Positions 10,084 through 19,958 of a DNA stretch of 64,000 nt are shown in pieces. Origin of the DNA: Burkholderia sp. Bp8963 (lineage in GTDB: Bacteria; Pseudomonadota; Gammaproteobacteria; Burkholderiales; Burkholderiaceae); assembly GCF_003854275.1 (NCBI RefSeq), contig NZ_QTQP01000004.1, forward strand, positions 62,001 through 126,000, read 5' to 3'. Under the pieces are notes generated by a model, which did not search any database, was not told the DNA's origin, and worked only from the letters and a program-made list of their open reading frames with translations. Positions within the stretch are counted from its first letter, which is position 1. Each line of letters starts with the position of its first letter. The position numbers and the translations under genes were made by a program.

Positions 10084-11955
10084 ATGCGCCGATTTCCCGC
10101 TTCCGGCGAGCCCGCGCCGCTTCAAACCGGGCCCCGCAACGACTGGCAGACCATCCGCTCGCTGCTGCCGTACCTGGCGACCTACAAATGGCGTGTGGCG
10201 CTCGCGCTCGCGTGCCTGATCGGCGCGAAGGTCGCGAACCTCGGTGTGCCGGTCGTGATGAAGCGGATCGTCGACCATCTCGCCGCCGTCCAGCAACTGA
10301 CCGCGATCGGCCGCGCCGAGCAGTCGGCCGGGATCGTGCTCGCGGGCGGCGTCGGGCTGCTCGTCGTCGCATACGCGCTCGTGCGGCTGTCGACGTCGAT
10401 GTTCACGGAGCTGCGCGAGATCCTGTTCTCGAAAGTGACCGAGAGCGCGGTGCGCCGGCTCGCGCTGCAGGTGTTCCGGCACTTGCACGGGTTGTCGCTG
10501 CGGTTCCATCTCGAGCGGCAGACGGGCGGCATGTCGCGCGACATCGAGCGCGGCACGCGCGGAATCCAGCAGCTCATCTCGTATTCGCTGTACAGCATCC
10601 TGCCGACGCTCGTCGAGGTCGGCCTCGTGCTCGGCTTCTTCGTCGTCAAGTACGAAGCGTATTACGCGTACGTGACGTTCGCCGCGCTGATCACGTACAT
10701 CGTGTTCACCGTGAAGGTCACCAACTGGCGCACGCATTTCCGCCGCACGATGAACGAGCTCGATTCGCGCGCGAATTCCCGTGCGATCGATTCGCTGATC
10801 AACTACGAGACGGTCAAATACTTCGGCAACGAGGAGTGGGAGGCGCAGCGTTACGACGAGAACCTGAAGCGCTACCGCAAGGCCGCGATCCGTTCGCAGA
10901 ACTCGCTGTCGGTACTCAACTTCGGCCAGCAGGTGATCATCGGCACCGGGCTCGTGTTCATCCTGTGGCGCGCGACGCAGGGCGTGCTCGCCGGCAAGCT
11001 GACGCTCGGCGATCTCGTGCTGATCAACACGTTCATGCTGCAGCTCTACATTCCGCTGAACTTCCTCGGCGTCGTGTACCGCGAACTGAAGCAGAGCCTC
11101 ACCGACATGGACCGGATGTTCGGGCTGCTGTCGGCGCCGAAGGAGGTCGCGGATGCGGCCGATGCGCGGCCGCTCGCCGTCGCCGGCGCGCAGGTGCGCT
11201 TCGAGCAGGTGAACTTCGCGTACGAAGCGTCGCGGTCGATCCTGCACGACGTCACGTTCACGATCGCCGCCGGCACGACGACCGCGGTGGTCGGCCACAG
11301 CGGCTCGGGCAAGTCGACGCTGTCGCGCCTGCTGTTCCGCTTCTACGATCTCGACCGGCAGGCGGGCGGCGCGATCCGCATCGACGGGCAGGATATCCGC
11401 GACGTCACGCAGGATTCACTCCGCGCATCGATCGGCATCGTGCCGCAGGACACCGTGCTGTTCAACGATTCGATCTACTACAACATCGCGTACGGGCGGC
11501 CGACCGCGACCCGCGACGAGGTGATCGCGGCCGCGCGCGCCGCGCACATCCACGATTTCATCGAAAGCCTGCCGAAGGGTTACGACACGCCGGTCGGCGA
11601 GCGCGGCCTCAAGCTGTCGGGCGGCGAGAAGCAGCGCGTCGCGATCGCGCGCACGCTGCTGAAGAATCCGCCGATCCTGCTGTTCGACGAGGCGACGTCG
11701 GCGCTCGATTCGCGCTCGGAGCGCGCGATCCAGCACGAGCTCGAGCAGATCGCGCGGCATCGCACGACGCTCGTGATCGCGCACCGGCTGTCGACGGTCG
11801 TGCATGCGCAGCAGATCCTCGTGATGGATCACGGCCGGATCGTCGAGCGCGGCACGCACGACGAACTCGTGCGCGCGGACGGGCTGTATGCGCAGATGTG
11901 GGCGCTGCAGCAGCAGCGCGCGGCGGCGGGGGGCGAGGAGGCCGAGCAGGTTTGA
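10084..11955 (+). CDS. ABC transporter, fused permease and ATPase of the Atm1/HMT1 type
   Basis: 623 aa. An N-terminal six-helix exporter membrane domain (about 25-310) is followed by a nucleotide-binding domain with Walker A GHSGSGKST (about 404), signature LSGGEKQR (about 516) and Walker B LLFDEATSALDS (about 536). The sequence between helices (FHLERQTGGMSRDIERGTRG and NYETVKYFGNEEWE) is typical of mitochondrial Atm1 and its bacterial homologues, which export glutathione-linked sulfur or metal conjugates. It acts as a homodimer in the inner membrane. The start at 10084 gives the family's usual N-terminus. It ends 33 bp from the convergent murU. Confidence 0.9.
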   Translation: MRRFPASGEPAPLQTGPRNDWQTIRSLLPYLATYKWRVALALACLIGAKVANLGVPVVMKRIVDHLAAVQQLTAIGRAEQSAGIVLAGGVGLLVVAYALVRLSTSMFTELREILFSKVTESAVRRLALQVFRHLHGLSLRFHLERQTGGMSRDIERGTRGIQQLISYSLYSILPTLVEVGLVLGFFVVKYEAYYAYVTFAALITYIVFTVKVTNWRTHFRRTMNELDSRANSRAIDSLINYETVKYFGNEEWEAQRYDENLKRYRKAAIRSQNSLSVLNFGQQVIIGTGLVFILWRATQGVLAGKLTLGDLVLINTFMLQLYIPLNFLGVVYRELKQSLTDMDRMFGLLSAPKEVADAADARPLAVAGAQVRFEQVNFAYEASRSILHDVTFTIAAGTTTAVVGHSGSGKSTLSRLLFRFYDLDRQAGGAIRIDGQDIRDVTQDSLRASIGIVPQDTVLFNDSIYYNIAYGRPTATRDEVIAAARAAHIHDFIESLPKGYDTPVGERGLKLSGGEKQRVAIARTLLKNPPILLFDEATSALDSRSERAIQHELEQIARHRTTLVIAHRLSTVVHAQQILVMDHGRIVERGTHDELVRADGLYAQMWALQQQRAAAGGEEAEQV

Positions 11956-11988
11956 GCGGCAGCGGCCAGCCTCCAGCCGTTCCCGCTG

Positions 11989-12708
11989 TCAGCGCATCGC
12001 GCGCAGGCGTGCGTCGAGCTCGCCGAGCTGCGCGGGCGTGCCGACGTTTTCCCAGATCCCTTCGTACAGTTCGCCCGTCGCGCGGCCGGCCTCGATCGTC
12101 GCGCGGAAGTACGGCGTCAGCGCGCGGCGCGTGCCGGGCGCGAGGTCGCGGAACATCCGCGTGTCGTACAGGCCGATGCTGCCGAACGTGACGCGCGCGG
12201 CGCCGTCCAGCGACAGCCGGCCGTCGTCGCGGAGCACGAAATCGCCCGCCGGATGGAACGGCGGGTTCGGCACCATCACGAGATGCATCGCGGGGGTGTC
12301 GAGCGCGGCCATTCGTGCGGCGCGCGCGGCAAGCGAGCGATAGTCGAATTCGCAGAACAGGTCGCCCGCGATCGCGACAAACACGGCCGGCCGGCCGTCG
12401 CGCTCGAGCAGCGGCAGTGCGTGCGCGATGCCGCCCGCCGTTTCGAGCGCGTCGCCCTCGGCCGAGTATGCGAGCCGCACGCCCCAGCGCGAACCGTCGC
12501 CGAGCGCGGCCTCGATCGCTTCGCCGAGCCACGCATGGTTGATCACGATCGTCTCGATGCCCGCCTGCGCGAGCTGTTCGATCTGCCAGACGATCAGCGG
12601 CTTGCCGCCGGCTTCGAGCAGCGGCTTCGGCGTCGTGTCGGTGAGCGGGCGCATCCGTTCGCCGCGCCCGGCGGCGAAGATCATCGCCGTGGTCAAGGTG
12701 TTGGTCAT
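11989..12708 (-). CDS. murU: N-acetylmuramate alpha-1-phosphate uridylyltransferase
   Basis: 239 aa sugar-1-phosphate nucleotidyltransferase. The N-terminal AMIFAAGRGERMRPLTD loop binds the nucleotide, and TPKPLLEAGGKPLI and the metal-binding Asp in AIAGDLFCEFD follow. Many such proteins are named mannose-1-phosphate guanylyltransferase, but the pairing with a sugar kinase just upstream (2 bp between them) and the position next to lptD match the Pseudomonas murU-amgK pair. That pair makes UDP-MurNAc from recycled muramic acid and bypasses the fosfomycin-sensitive MurA step. Function is therefore inferred from family plus context. Confidence 0.82.
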   Translation of the reverse strand: MTNTLTTAMIFAAGRGERMRPLTDTTPKPLLEAGGKPLIVWQIEQLAQAGIETIVINHAWLGEAIEAALGDGSRWGVRLAYSAEGDALETAGGIAHALPLLERDGRPAVFVAIAGDLFCEFDYRSLAARAARMAALDTPAMHLVMVPNPPFHPAGDFVLRDDGRLSLDGAARVTFGSIGLYDTRMFRDLAPGTRRALTPYFRATIEAGRATGELYEGIWENVGTPAQLGELDARLRAMR

Positions 12709-12710
12709 GT

Positions 12711-13781
12711 TCAGAACGTGTACCCGACGTCGGCCGTCTTGTCTTCGAGTTCGTCGAGCAGCTTCGCGAACGGCACGAGCGGCCGGTAGCGCAGCGCGAC
12801 CTTGCGCGCGTAGGCCAGGAAGCGCGGCAAGTCCGCGACGTAATGCGGCTTGCCGTCGCGGTAGTTGATCCGCGCGAACAGGCCGAGGATCTTGATGTGG
12901 CGCTGCAGGCCCATCCATTCGAGCTGGCGGTAGAACTCGCCGAAATCGGGATCGACGGGCAGGCCGGCCTTCTTCGCCTTTTCCCAGTAGTACACAAAGC
13001 AGTCGAGCTCGAATTCCTCGTCCCAGCTGATGAACGCGTCGCGCAGCAGCGACACGACGTCGTAGGTCAGCGGCCCTTCGACCGCGTCCTGGAAGTCGAG
13101 CACGCCGGGGTTCGGCTCGCAGACCATCAGGTTGCGCGGCATGAAATCGCGCAGCATGAAGCACTGCGGCTGCGCGCGGGCGCTCGCGATCAGCAGCGCG
13201 AAGGTGCGCTCGAGCGTGCCGCGCATCGCGTCCGTGACCGTCCTGCCGAGGTGCCGGCCGATGTACCACTCGGGCATCAGCTCCATCTCGCGGCGCAGGA
13301 AGGCCTCGTCGAACGACGGCAGCACGCCGGGCGCCGACGCCAGCTGGAAGCGGATCAGCGCATCGAGCGCGTCGCGCATCAGCGGCCGCGCGGCGAGCGG
13401 GTCGGCCGGGTCGAGCACCGAGATGTACGACGTCCGGCCGAGATCCGTCACGAGCATGAACCCCGCGTCGAAATCGTGTGCCAGCACCTGCGGCACGTGG
13501 ACGGCCGCGTCGGCGAGCAGTCGGGCGACCTGGACGAATTCCCGGCACTTCTCGGGCGGCGGCGCGTCGACGGCGATCAGCGAGCCGCCGGGCTGCGACG
13601 CGGACGCGACGCGGAAATAGCGGCGGAAGCTGGCGTCCGCGGACGCGGGCGCGAGGGTGGCGAGATCGAGGGCAAAGCGCCCGGCGAGCGGGCGCAGCCA
13701 CGCGGTGAGCGCATCGAGGCGGGCGTCGGGGCGAGCGTCAGGATGTGCGTCGGAATGAGAAGCGGCAGATGGGGGCGTCAT
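12711..13781 (-). CDS. amgK: anomeric MurNAc/GlcNAc kinase, aminoglycoside phosphotransferase fold
   Basis: 356 aa. The kinase fold shows the catalytic loop FMLRDFMPRNLMV (about 210-222, Asp as base) and the metal-binding Asp in GVLDFQDAVEGP. AmgK phosphorylates the anomeric position of N-acetylmuramate and N-acetylglucosamine recovered from the cell wall, feeding MurU encoded 2 bp downstream. The first ~25 residues carry a short repeat of Asp-Ala-His/Arg-Pro, probably a flexible tail, so the start could lie somewhat downstream. The gene diverges from lptD across about 210 bp. Confidence 0.82.
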   Translation of the reverse strand: MTPPSAASHSDAHPDARPDARLDALTAWLRPLAGRFALDLATLAPASADASFRRYFRVASASQPGGSLIAVDAPPPEKCREFVQVARLLADAAVHVPQVLAHDFDAGFMLVTDLGRTSYISVLDPADPLAARPLMRDALDALIRFQLASAPGVLPSFDEAFLRREMELMPEWYIGRHLGRTVTDAMRGTLERTFALLIASARAQPQCFMLRDFMPRNLMVCEPNPGVLDFQDAVEGPLTYDVVSLLRDAFISWDEEFELDCFVYYWEKAKKAGLPVDPDFGEFYRQLEWMGLQRHIKILGLFARINYRDGKPHYVADLPRFLAYARKVALRYRPLVPFAKLLDELEDKTADVGYTF

Positions 13782-13812
13782 GAAACTCGGGAGAGGGGAG
13801 AACGTCTTGCCA

Positions 13813-13819
13813 TATAATA
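13813..13819. promoter_or_regulatory. AT-rich core promoter element between amgK and lptD
   Basis: A perfect TATAAT on the + strand (13813-13818) lies in an otherwise GC-rich 214-bp divergent region. Read on the other strand it gives TATTAT. It sits about 30 bp from the amgK start and 180 bp from the lptD start. No good -35 hexamer was seen on either strand, so direction is uncertain. Confidence 0.35.
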
Positions 13820-13995
13820 CCCCACGACTTTTTTGACGCGCCCCGCGTCAGCTTCCGCCGCGCAGGCCCGCTGCCTGCCGCGCCGTTCGCCCGATCGCTT
13901 CCCCTGGTTTGCGCTCCGCCGCAGTCACGGTCCGATTGCGCGAGCCGCGATGCGCGAAGGCACGGGCTGACGAGGGGCGATTCGCCAAACGATAG

Positions 13996-16356
13996 ATGCC
14001 GCCCAAACCGCTATTCCCGAATGTTTTCCCCGGTGACGGAGCGCCGCGCAAACGGCGGCTCGCGCTCGCGCTCCTGGCCGTGCCCGGCCTCGTGCCGGCC
14101 GTGTCGCACGCGCAGCTGACGGGCGCGGCCGCGCAGCCGCAGCCGCTCGACTCGCCGTGGGATCTGCGTCTCGCGCCCCAGCTCGAGGAGCGTCCGCTGA
14201 AGGACGGCTCGAAGCCGGCCACCTTCGTGATCGCCGACCACACGAGCGGGACGGCCGAGCAGGACCTGGCCGCGAAGGGCTCGGCCGAGATCCGCCGCGG
14301 CGACGCGGTCGTGAAGGCCGACGCGATCCACTACGATCAGGATACGGATCTGGCCGACGCGTACGGCCAGGTCAGGGTGATCAACGGCGGCACGTCGTTC
14401 GCGGGCCCCGAGGCGCACCTGAAGGTCGAGGCGAACCAGGGCTTCATGACGGCGCCGAAGTACCACTTCAACATGACGGGCGGCTCGGGCAGCGCGGAAC
14501 GCGCCGACCTGCTCGACAGCGAGCGCTCGGTGTTCGTCAACGGCACCTATACCGCGTGCCAGTGCGCGACGAACCCCGCGTGGTACATCAAGGGCAGCCG
14601 CTTCGATTTCGACACCGGCGCGGACGAAGGCACGGCCCGCAACGGCGTGCTGTTCTTCCAGGGCGTGCCGATCTTCGCGAGCCCGTGGCTCACGTTCCCG
14701 CTGTCGGGCGAACGGCGCAGCGGCCTGTTGCCGCCGACGTTCTCGATGAACTCGAACAACGGGTTCGAGCTGTCGCTGCCGTACTACTTCAACATCGCGC
14801 CGAATCGCGACCTGACGATCACGCCGCGCATCATTTCGAAGCGCGGGGTACAGACCGAGGCGACGTTCCGCTATCTGTCGCCGACGTATTCGGGCACGTT
14901 TACCGCCAATTACCTGCCGAACGACTCGCTCGCGAAACGCGACCGCTACGCGATCTACTGGCAGCACCAGCAGAACTTCGGCAGCGGCTTCGCCGGCTAC
15001 GTGTACTACAACAAGGTCTCGGACAACACGTATCCGGAAGACCTTGGCACGATGAACCAGTTCGTCAACGGCACGCAGACGCTGTACCAGCAAGAGGCGG
15101 GCCTGACGTACTACAACGGCCCCTGGTCGGTGCTGGCGCGCTACCAGCACTGGCAGACGTTGCCGCCGTCGATCGCGCCATACGGCCGCGAGCCGCAGTT
15201 GAACGTGAAGTACGCGAAGTACAACGTCGGCGGCTTCGACTTCGGCGCGGAAGCCGACTACTCGCGCTTTCGCATCACGGCGGCCGATGCGACGGAAGGC
15301 GACCGGATCGTGTTCAACCCGTACATCGCGTACGGCGTGTACGGCCCCGGCTACTTCGTGGTGCCGAAGGTCCAGTACCACTTCGCGTCGTACGACCTGA
15401 ACCACCTGTCGTCGAGCACGTCGAACAATCCGAAGCGCTTCTCCGAGTCGATCCCGACCGTGAGCTTCGACTCGGGCCTGATCTTCGACCGCTCGGTGCA
15501 CCTGTTCGGCCAGGACTTCATCCAGACGCTCGAGCCGCGCCTGTACTACGTGTATACGCCGTACCGCAACCAGTCGAGCGCACCGCTGTTCGACACCGCG
15601 GAATCGGACTTCGGGCTCGCGGAGATCTACCAGCCGAACACGTTCGTCGGTAACGACCGGATCGCCGATGCGAACCGGATCACGGCCGGCCTGACGTCGC
15701 GCTTCATCGATCCGCGCACGGGCGACGAGCGCGCGCGCTTCGTGATCGCGCAGCAGTACTACTTCGCCGACCAGCGCGTGACGCTGAACACCGCGCAGGC
15801 TGCGTCGCTGGCACGCCACTCGGACCTGATCGCGGGCGCCGCGCTCAAGCTGGGCGCCGGTTTCCAGTCGGAGACCGCGTTCCAGTACAACCAGAACAAC
15901 AACCAGCTCGTGAAATCGAGCATCGGCTTCGGCTACAGCCCCGACGTGCGCAAGGTGATCAACGTCGGCTACCGCTACACGCGCGCGAATACGACGCTCG
16001 ACGGCCAGCCGATCAACCAGTTCCTGATCTCCGCGCAGTGGCCGCTGACCCGCCGCCTGTATGCGATCGGCCGCTTCAACTACGACATCGCCGGCGACCG
16101 GGTGGTCGACGGCCTGCTCGGCTTACAATACGACGCGGATTGCTGGGCGCTCGGGGTCGGGATCCAGCGGTACGCGAACGGCGTGAATACGTCGGGACAG
16201 CAGAATTCCGCGACCCGGTTCATGGCGCAGCTCACGCTGAAGGGGCTGTCGAGCGTCGACAACGGCCTCGTCTCCGCATTCCGCGCGGGGGTGGCCGGCT
16301 ACACGCCGCTGCCGCCTGCACCACCGCCGTTGTCCCGCTTCAGCAACTACGAGTAA
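13996..16356 (+). CDS. lptD: LPS-assembly outer membrane protein LptD
   Basis: 786 aa. A cleavable signal ([20 protein letters not shown]) precedes an OstA/LptA-like periplasmic domain (about 75-200, starting near FVIADHTSG) and a large beta-barrel ending in aromatic residues. LptD with LptE inserts lipopolysaccharide into the outer leaflet. Only three cysteines are present: Cys188, Cys190 and Cys716. E. coli LptD has four, two in each half, so the inter-domain disulfide pattern must differ. The downstream surA encodes the chaperone that helps fold this barrel, and the gene pair is conserved. Confidence 0.96.
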   Translation: MPPKPLFPNVFPGDGAPRKRRLALALLAVPGLVPAVSHAQLTGAAAQPQPLDSPWDLRLAPQLEERPLKDGSKPATFVIADHTSGTAEQDLAAKGSAEIRRGDAVVKADAIHYDQDTDLADAYGQVRVINGGTSFAGPEAHLKVEANQGFMTAPKYHFNMTGGSGSAERADLLDSERSVFVNGTYTACQCATNPAWYIKGSRFDFDTGADEGTARNGVLFFQGVPIFASPWLTFPLSGERRSGLLPPTFSMNSNNGFELSLPYYFNIAPNRDLTITPRIISKRGVQTEATFRYLSPTYSGTFTANYLPNDSLAKRDRYAIYWQHQQNFGSGFAGYVYYNKVSDNTYPEDLGTMNQFVNGTQTLYQQEAGLTYYNGPWSVLARYQHWQTLPPSIAPYGREPQLNVKYAKYNVGGFDFGAEADYSRFRITAADATEGDRIVFNPYIAYGVYGPGYFVVPKVQYHFASYDLNHLSSSTSNNPKRFSESIPTVSFDSGLIFDRSVHLFGQDFIQTLEPRLYYVYTPYRNQSSAPLFDTAESDFGLAEIYQPNTFVGNDRIADANRITAGLTSRFIDPRTGDERARFVIAQQYYFADQRVTLNTAQAASLARHSDLIAGAALKLGAGFQSETAFQYNQNNNQLVKSSIGFGYSPDVRKVINVGYRYTRANTTLDGQPINQFLISAQWPLTRRLYAIGRFNYDIAGDRVVDGLLGLQYDADCWALGVGIQRYANGVNTSGQQNSATRFMAQLTLKGLSSVDNGLVSAFRAGVAGYTPLPPAPPPLSRFSNYE

Positions 16357-16430
16357 CGCCGGCGCGCCCGCGAGCGGCAGAACAGGCGCCCGCACCGGAT
16401 CAGCCCGATTTCAATGGAGTATCAGTGGCA

Positions 16431-17789
16431 ATGAAGAAAACCCTTCGCTTCGCGGCAGTCGTATCCAGCCTCGCCGCGTCCGCCGCGCTGCTCGCCGCCG
16501 CGCCGGTTGCGGCGCAGGCGCTTGGTGCGCAAGGCGCGCAGCTCGCCGACGAAGTCGTCGCGGTCGTCAACAACGACGTGATCACGGGCCGCGAGCTCGA
16601 CCAGCGTGCCGGCCTGATCGCGCGCCGGCTGCAGCAGCAGAACGCGCCGGTGCCGCCGGTCGACCAGCTGCGCGCGCAGGTGCTGAACCAGATGGTGCTC
16701 GAGCGCATCCAGGTGCAGAAGGCCAAGGACGACGGGATTCGCGTCGACGACGCAGCCGTGCAGACGACGCTGCAACGGCTCGCGCAGGCGAACGGCATGA
16801 CGCTCGACCAGTACCGCGCGCGGCTCGAGGCGCAAGGCGTGCCCTGGAGCATCTTCACGAGCGACGCACGCACCGAGCTGACGCTGTCGAAGCTGCGCGA
16901 GCGCGAGGTCGACAGCAAGATCACCGTGTCGGACGCCGAAGTCGCGAACTACATCGCGAGCCAGCGCGGGCCGAACGCGTCGCAGCAGCAGGACCTGCGC
17001 TTCCAGCACATCTTCATCAAGGCGCCGACGAATGCGCCGCAGCAGGATATCGAGGCCGCGCAGGCGAAGGCTGACGCGCTGCTGAAGCAGGCGCAGTCGG
17101 GCGCGGATTTCGAGCGGCTCGCGAAGAACAATTCCGAGGCGAGCGACGCGAAGAAGGGCGGCGACCTCGGCTTCAAGTCGCCGGGCTCGCTGCCGTCCGA
17201 AGTTGTCGGCGTCGCGTCGAAGCTGCGTCCGGGTGAGGTCAACCCGACGGTGATCCGCGTGCCGGACGGCTTCGAGATCGTGCGCCTCGTCGACCGCCGC
17301 CAGAGCCAGGGCACGTCGGCCGCCGCGCCGAAGATCGTGCAGACCCACGTGCGCCACATCCTGCTGCGCGTCGGCGAGGGCAAGTCCGAAGGGCAGGCGC
17401 GCCAGCAGCTCGTCGACATCCGCAAGCAGGTCGAGGCCGGCGGCGACTTCGCGAAGTTCGCCCGCACCTATTCGCAGGACGGTTCCGCGTCGCAGGGCGG
17501 CGATCTCGGCTGGATCAGCCCGGGCGAGACCGTGCCCGAATTCGAGCGTGCGATGAACAACCTGCAGGACGGTCAGGTCAGCAACCCGGTGCGTACCGAG
17601 TACGGCTACCACCTGATCCAGGTGCTGGACCGCCGCGAGGCGGAAGGCTCGGTGCAGCAGCAGATGGACATCGCGCGTCAGGCGATCGGCCAGCGCAAGG
17701 CCGAGCAGGCGTACGCGGACTGGCTGCGCGAGCTGCGCGATTCGTCGTACGTGCAGTACAAGATCGGCGGCATGAGCCAGCCGAACTGA
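16431..17789 (+). CDS. surA: periplasmic chaperone and peptidyl-prolyl isomerase SurA
   Basis: 452 aa from ATG 16431. Signal peptide residues 1-30 end at APVAAQA. The SurA N-terminal chaperone domain starts at [20 protein letters not shown]. Two parvulin domains follow: about 195-295 (FQHIFIKAP to VRLVDRRQ) and about 305-405 ([13 protein letters not shown] to [11 protein letters not shown]). It escorts outer membrane proteins, including LptD encoded just upstream (74-bp gap), to the BAM machinery. pdxA follows after 11 bp. Confidence 0.96.
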   Translation: MKKTLRFAAVVSSLAASAALLAAAPVAAQALGAQGAQLADEVVAVVNNDVITGRELDQRAGLIARRLQQQNAPVPPVDQLRAQVLNQMVLERIQVQKAKDDGIRVDDAAVQTTLQRLAQANGMTLDQYRARLEAQGVPWSIFTSDARTELTLSKLREREVDSKITVSDAEVANYIASQRGPNASQQQDLRFQHIFIKAPTNAPQQDIEAAQAKADALLKQAQSGADFERLAKNNSEASDAKKGGDLGFKSPGSLPSEVVGVASKLRPGEVNPTVIRVPDGFEIVRLVDRRQSQGTSAAAPKIVQTHVRHILLRVGEGKSEGQARQQLVDIRKQVEAGGDFAKFARTYSQDGSASQGGDLGWISPGETVPEFERAMNNLQDGQVSNPVRTEYGYHLIQVLDRREAEGSVQQQMDIARQAIGQRKAEQAYADWLRELRDSSYVQYKIGGMSQPN

Positions 17790-17800
17790 GCGAGCCGACG

Positions 17801-18805
17801 ATGACGACGCCCGCGCTGCATATCGCGATCACGACCGGCGAGCCTGCGGGCGTCGGCCCGGAGCTGACCGTGCAGGCGCTGCGCGATGCCGGCCGGCGCT
17901 GGCCCGACGCGCGCTTCACGGTGCTCGGCGACGCGCAGCTGCTTGCCGAGCGCGCGGCGGCAGTCGGCGCCGACTGGGCGACGCTCGCCGCGGCCGGGCA
18001 GGTCGCCGTCGCGGACCGGCCGCTCGCTGTGCCCGCGCGCGCGGGCGAGCTGAACGCGGCGAACGGCCGCTACGTGCTCGGGCTGCTCGACGCGGCGATC
18101 GACGGCGCGCTCGCGGGCGAGTACGACGCGATCGTCACCGCGCCGCTGCAGAAGAGCACGATCAACGACGCCGGCGTTCCGTTTACCGGCCACACCGAAT
18201 ATCTGGCGGAGCGCACCGGCACGCCGCGCGTTGTGATGATGCTGGCCGGCACCGGCGACAAGCCGCTGCGCGTCGCGCTCGCGACCACGCACCTGCCGCT
18301 GAAGGACGTGTCGGCCGCGCTGACCGTCGACGGGCTGCTCGAGACACTCGCGATCATCGATCACGACCTGCGGCGCGACTTCGGGCTCGCCGCGCCGCGC
18401 ATCCTCGTGACGGGCCTCAACCCGCACGCCGGCGAGAACGGCTATCTCGGCCGCGAGGAAATCGACGTGATCGCGCCCGCGCTCGTGCACGCAAACGCGC
18501 AGCGCATCGACGCGCGCGGCCCGTATCCGGCCGACACGCTGTTCCAGCCGCGCTACCTGGCCGATGCGGACTGCGTGCTCGCGATGTTCCACGACCAGGG
18601 CCTGCCGGTGCTCAAGTACGCGACGTTCGGCGAGGGCATCAACGTCACGCTCGGCCTGCCGATCATCCGCACGTCGGTCGATCATGGCACCGCGCTCGAC
18701 CTCGCCGGCACGGGCCGCGCCGATCCGGGCAGCATGGTCGCCGCGCTCGATACGGCCGTGACAATGGCGCGCCATCGCCACGCGGCCAGTCGCGGCCCGG
18801 CCTGA
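17801..18805 (+). CDS. pdxA: 4-hydroxythreonine-4-phosphate dehydrogenase
   Basis: 334 aa. PdxA oxidises 4-phospho-hydroxy-L-threonine with NAD in pyridoxal 5'-phosphate synthesis. Visible signatures are [13 protein letters not shown] at the N-terminus, the metal-binding His in [10 protein letters not shown], the segment [10 protein letters not shown] and the C-terminal [11 protein letters not shown] with a further metal-binding His. It overlaps the surA transcript (11 bp apart), the same order as in E. coli (lptD-surA-pdxA-rsmA). The gap to rsmA holds repeated ccggcctgac motifs but no gene. Confidence 0.96.
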   Translation: MTTPALHIAITTGEPAGVGPELTVQALRDAGRRWPDARFTVLGDAQLLAERAAAVGADWATLAAAGQVAVADRPLAVPARAGELNAANGRYVLGLLDAAIDGALAGEYDAIVTAPLQKSTINDAGVPFTGHTEYLAERTGTPRVVMMLAGTGDKPLRVALATTHLPLKDVSAALTVDGLLETLAIIDHDLRRDFGLAAPRILVTGLNPHAGENGYLGREEIDVIAPALVHANAQRIDARGPYPADTLFQPRYLADADCVLAMFHDQGLPVLKYATFGEGINVTLGLPIIRTSVDHGTALDLAGTGRADPGSMVAALDTAVTMARHRHAASRGPA

Positions 18806-18902
18806 CACGGCCCGCCGACCCGATGTGGTCCGGCCTGACGTGGCCAGGCCTGCGAGGGCCGACCCGATTCCATTCATCGCGTTTTTCGTTTTTTTTCAGT
18901 CG

Positions 18903-19730
18903 ATGTCGAACAGCAGACAGCACCAGGGCCATTTCGCGCGCAAGCGCTTCGGGCAGAACTTCCTCGTCGATCACGGCGTGATCGACTCGATCGTCACGGC
19001 GATCGGACCGGCGCACGGCCAGCGGATGGTCGAGATCGGGCCGGGCCTCGGCGCGCTGACCGAGCCGCTGATCGCGCGCATCGCGACGCCCGAGTCGCCG
19101 CTCCATGCGGTCGAGCTCGACCGTGACCTGATCGGCCGGCTGCAGAAGCGCTTCGGTCCACTGCTCGAACTTCATGCGGGCGACGCGCTCGCCTTCGATT
19201 TCCGCTCGCTCGCGGCGCCTGGCGACAAGCCGTCGCTGCGGATCGTCGGCAACCTGCCGTACAACATTTCGAGTCCGCTGCTGTTTCACCTGATGACGTT
19301 CGCCGACGTGGTCGTCGACCAGCATTTCATGCTGCAGAACGAAGTCGTCGAGCGGATGGTCGCCGAGCCGGGCACGAAGGCGTTCTCGCGGCTGTCGGTG
19401 ATGCTGCAGTACCGCTACGTGATGGACAAGCTGATCGACGTGCCGCCGGAGTCGTTTCAGCCGCCGCCGAAGGTCGATTCGGCGATCGTGCGGATGATTC
19501 CGTACGAGCCGCACGAACTGCCGGACGTCGATCCCGTGCTGCTCGGCGAGATCGTCACGGCCGCGTTCTCGCAGCGCCGCAAGATGTTGCGCAATACGCT
19601 CGGCGAATATCGCGACACGATCGATTTCGACGCGCTCGGCTTCGATCTCGCGCGCCGTGCGGAAGACGTGAGCGTGGCCGATTATGTCGGCGTCGCGCAG
19701 GCGCTTTCGGCGGCTCGCCGCGCCGGATAA
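18903..19730 (+). CDS. rsmA: 16S rRNA (adenine1518-N6/adenine1519-N6)-dimethyltransferase
   Basis: 275 aa (also called KsgA). It dimethylates two adenines in the 3' hairpin of 16S rRNA during late 30S assembly. The SAM-binding motif [12 protein letters not shown] (about 40-51) and the catalytic [12 protein letters not shown] (about 116-127) are clear. The start at 18903 precedes the usual [12 protein letters not shown]; an in-frame ATG 78 bp upstream would add an unrelated tail. It is last in the lptD-surA-pdxA-rsmA group and is followed by a strong terminator. Confidence 0.97.
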   Translation: MSNSRQHQGHFARKRFGQNFLVDHGVIDSIVTAIGPAHGQRMVEIGPGLGALTEPLIARIATPESPLHAVELDRDLIGRLQKRFGPLLELHAGDALAFDFRSLAAPGDKPSLRIVGNLPYNISSPLLFHLMTFADVVVDQHFMLQNEVVERMVAEPGTKAFSRLSVMLQYRYVMDKLIDVPPESFQPPPKVDSAIVRMIPYEPHELPDVDPVLLGEIVTAAFSQRRKMLRNTLGEYRDTIDFDALGFDLARRAEDVSVADYVGVAQALSAARRAG

Positions 19731-19786
19731 CGCGTCGTCGCGTGCGCCGGGTTTGAGTCGCTGACGCCAGCGAGATCGCAGTTCGC

Positions 19787-19821
19787 CGAGGCCGCTCTTA
19801 TGGGCGGCCTCGTTCGTTTTT
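19787..19821 (+). terminator. Rho-independent terminator after rsmA
   Basis: Nine-base arms cgaggccgc (19787-19795) and gcggcctcg (19804-19812) with an 8-nt loop are followed by ttcgttttt. It closes the lptD-surA-pdxA-rsmA transcript. The convergent transporter gene ends at 19959. Confidence 0.88.
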
Positions 19822-19958
19822 GCGGCCGCGCGACGACCGATCCGCGCGGTGACGGGCGGTTCGCGCGCCGACACTGCGCATGGCCGCGACGTCGAGCGGC
19901 GCGCGGTGCCGCCCGGGCGCGCGCGTGGATATCCGGTGAGCGGCAATGTCGCGGCCGA

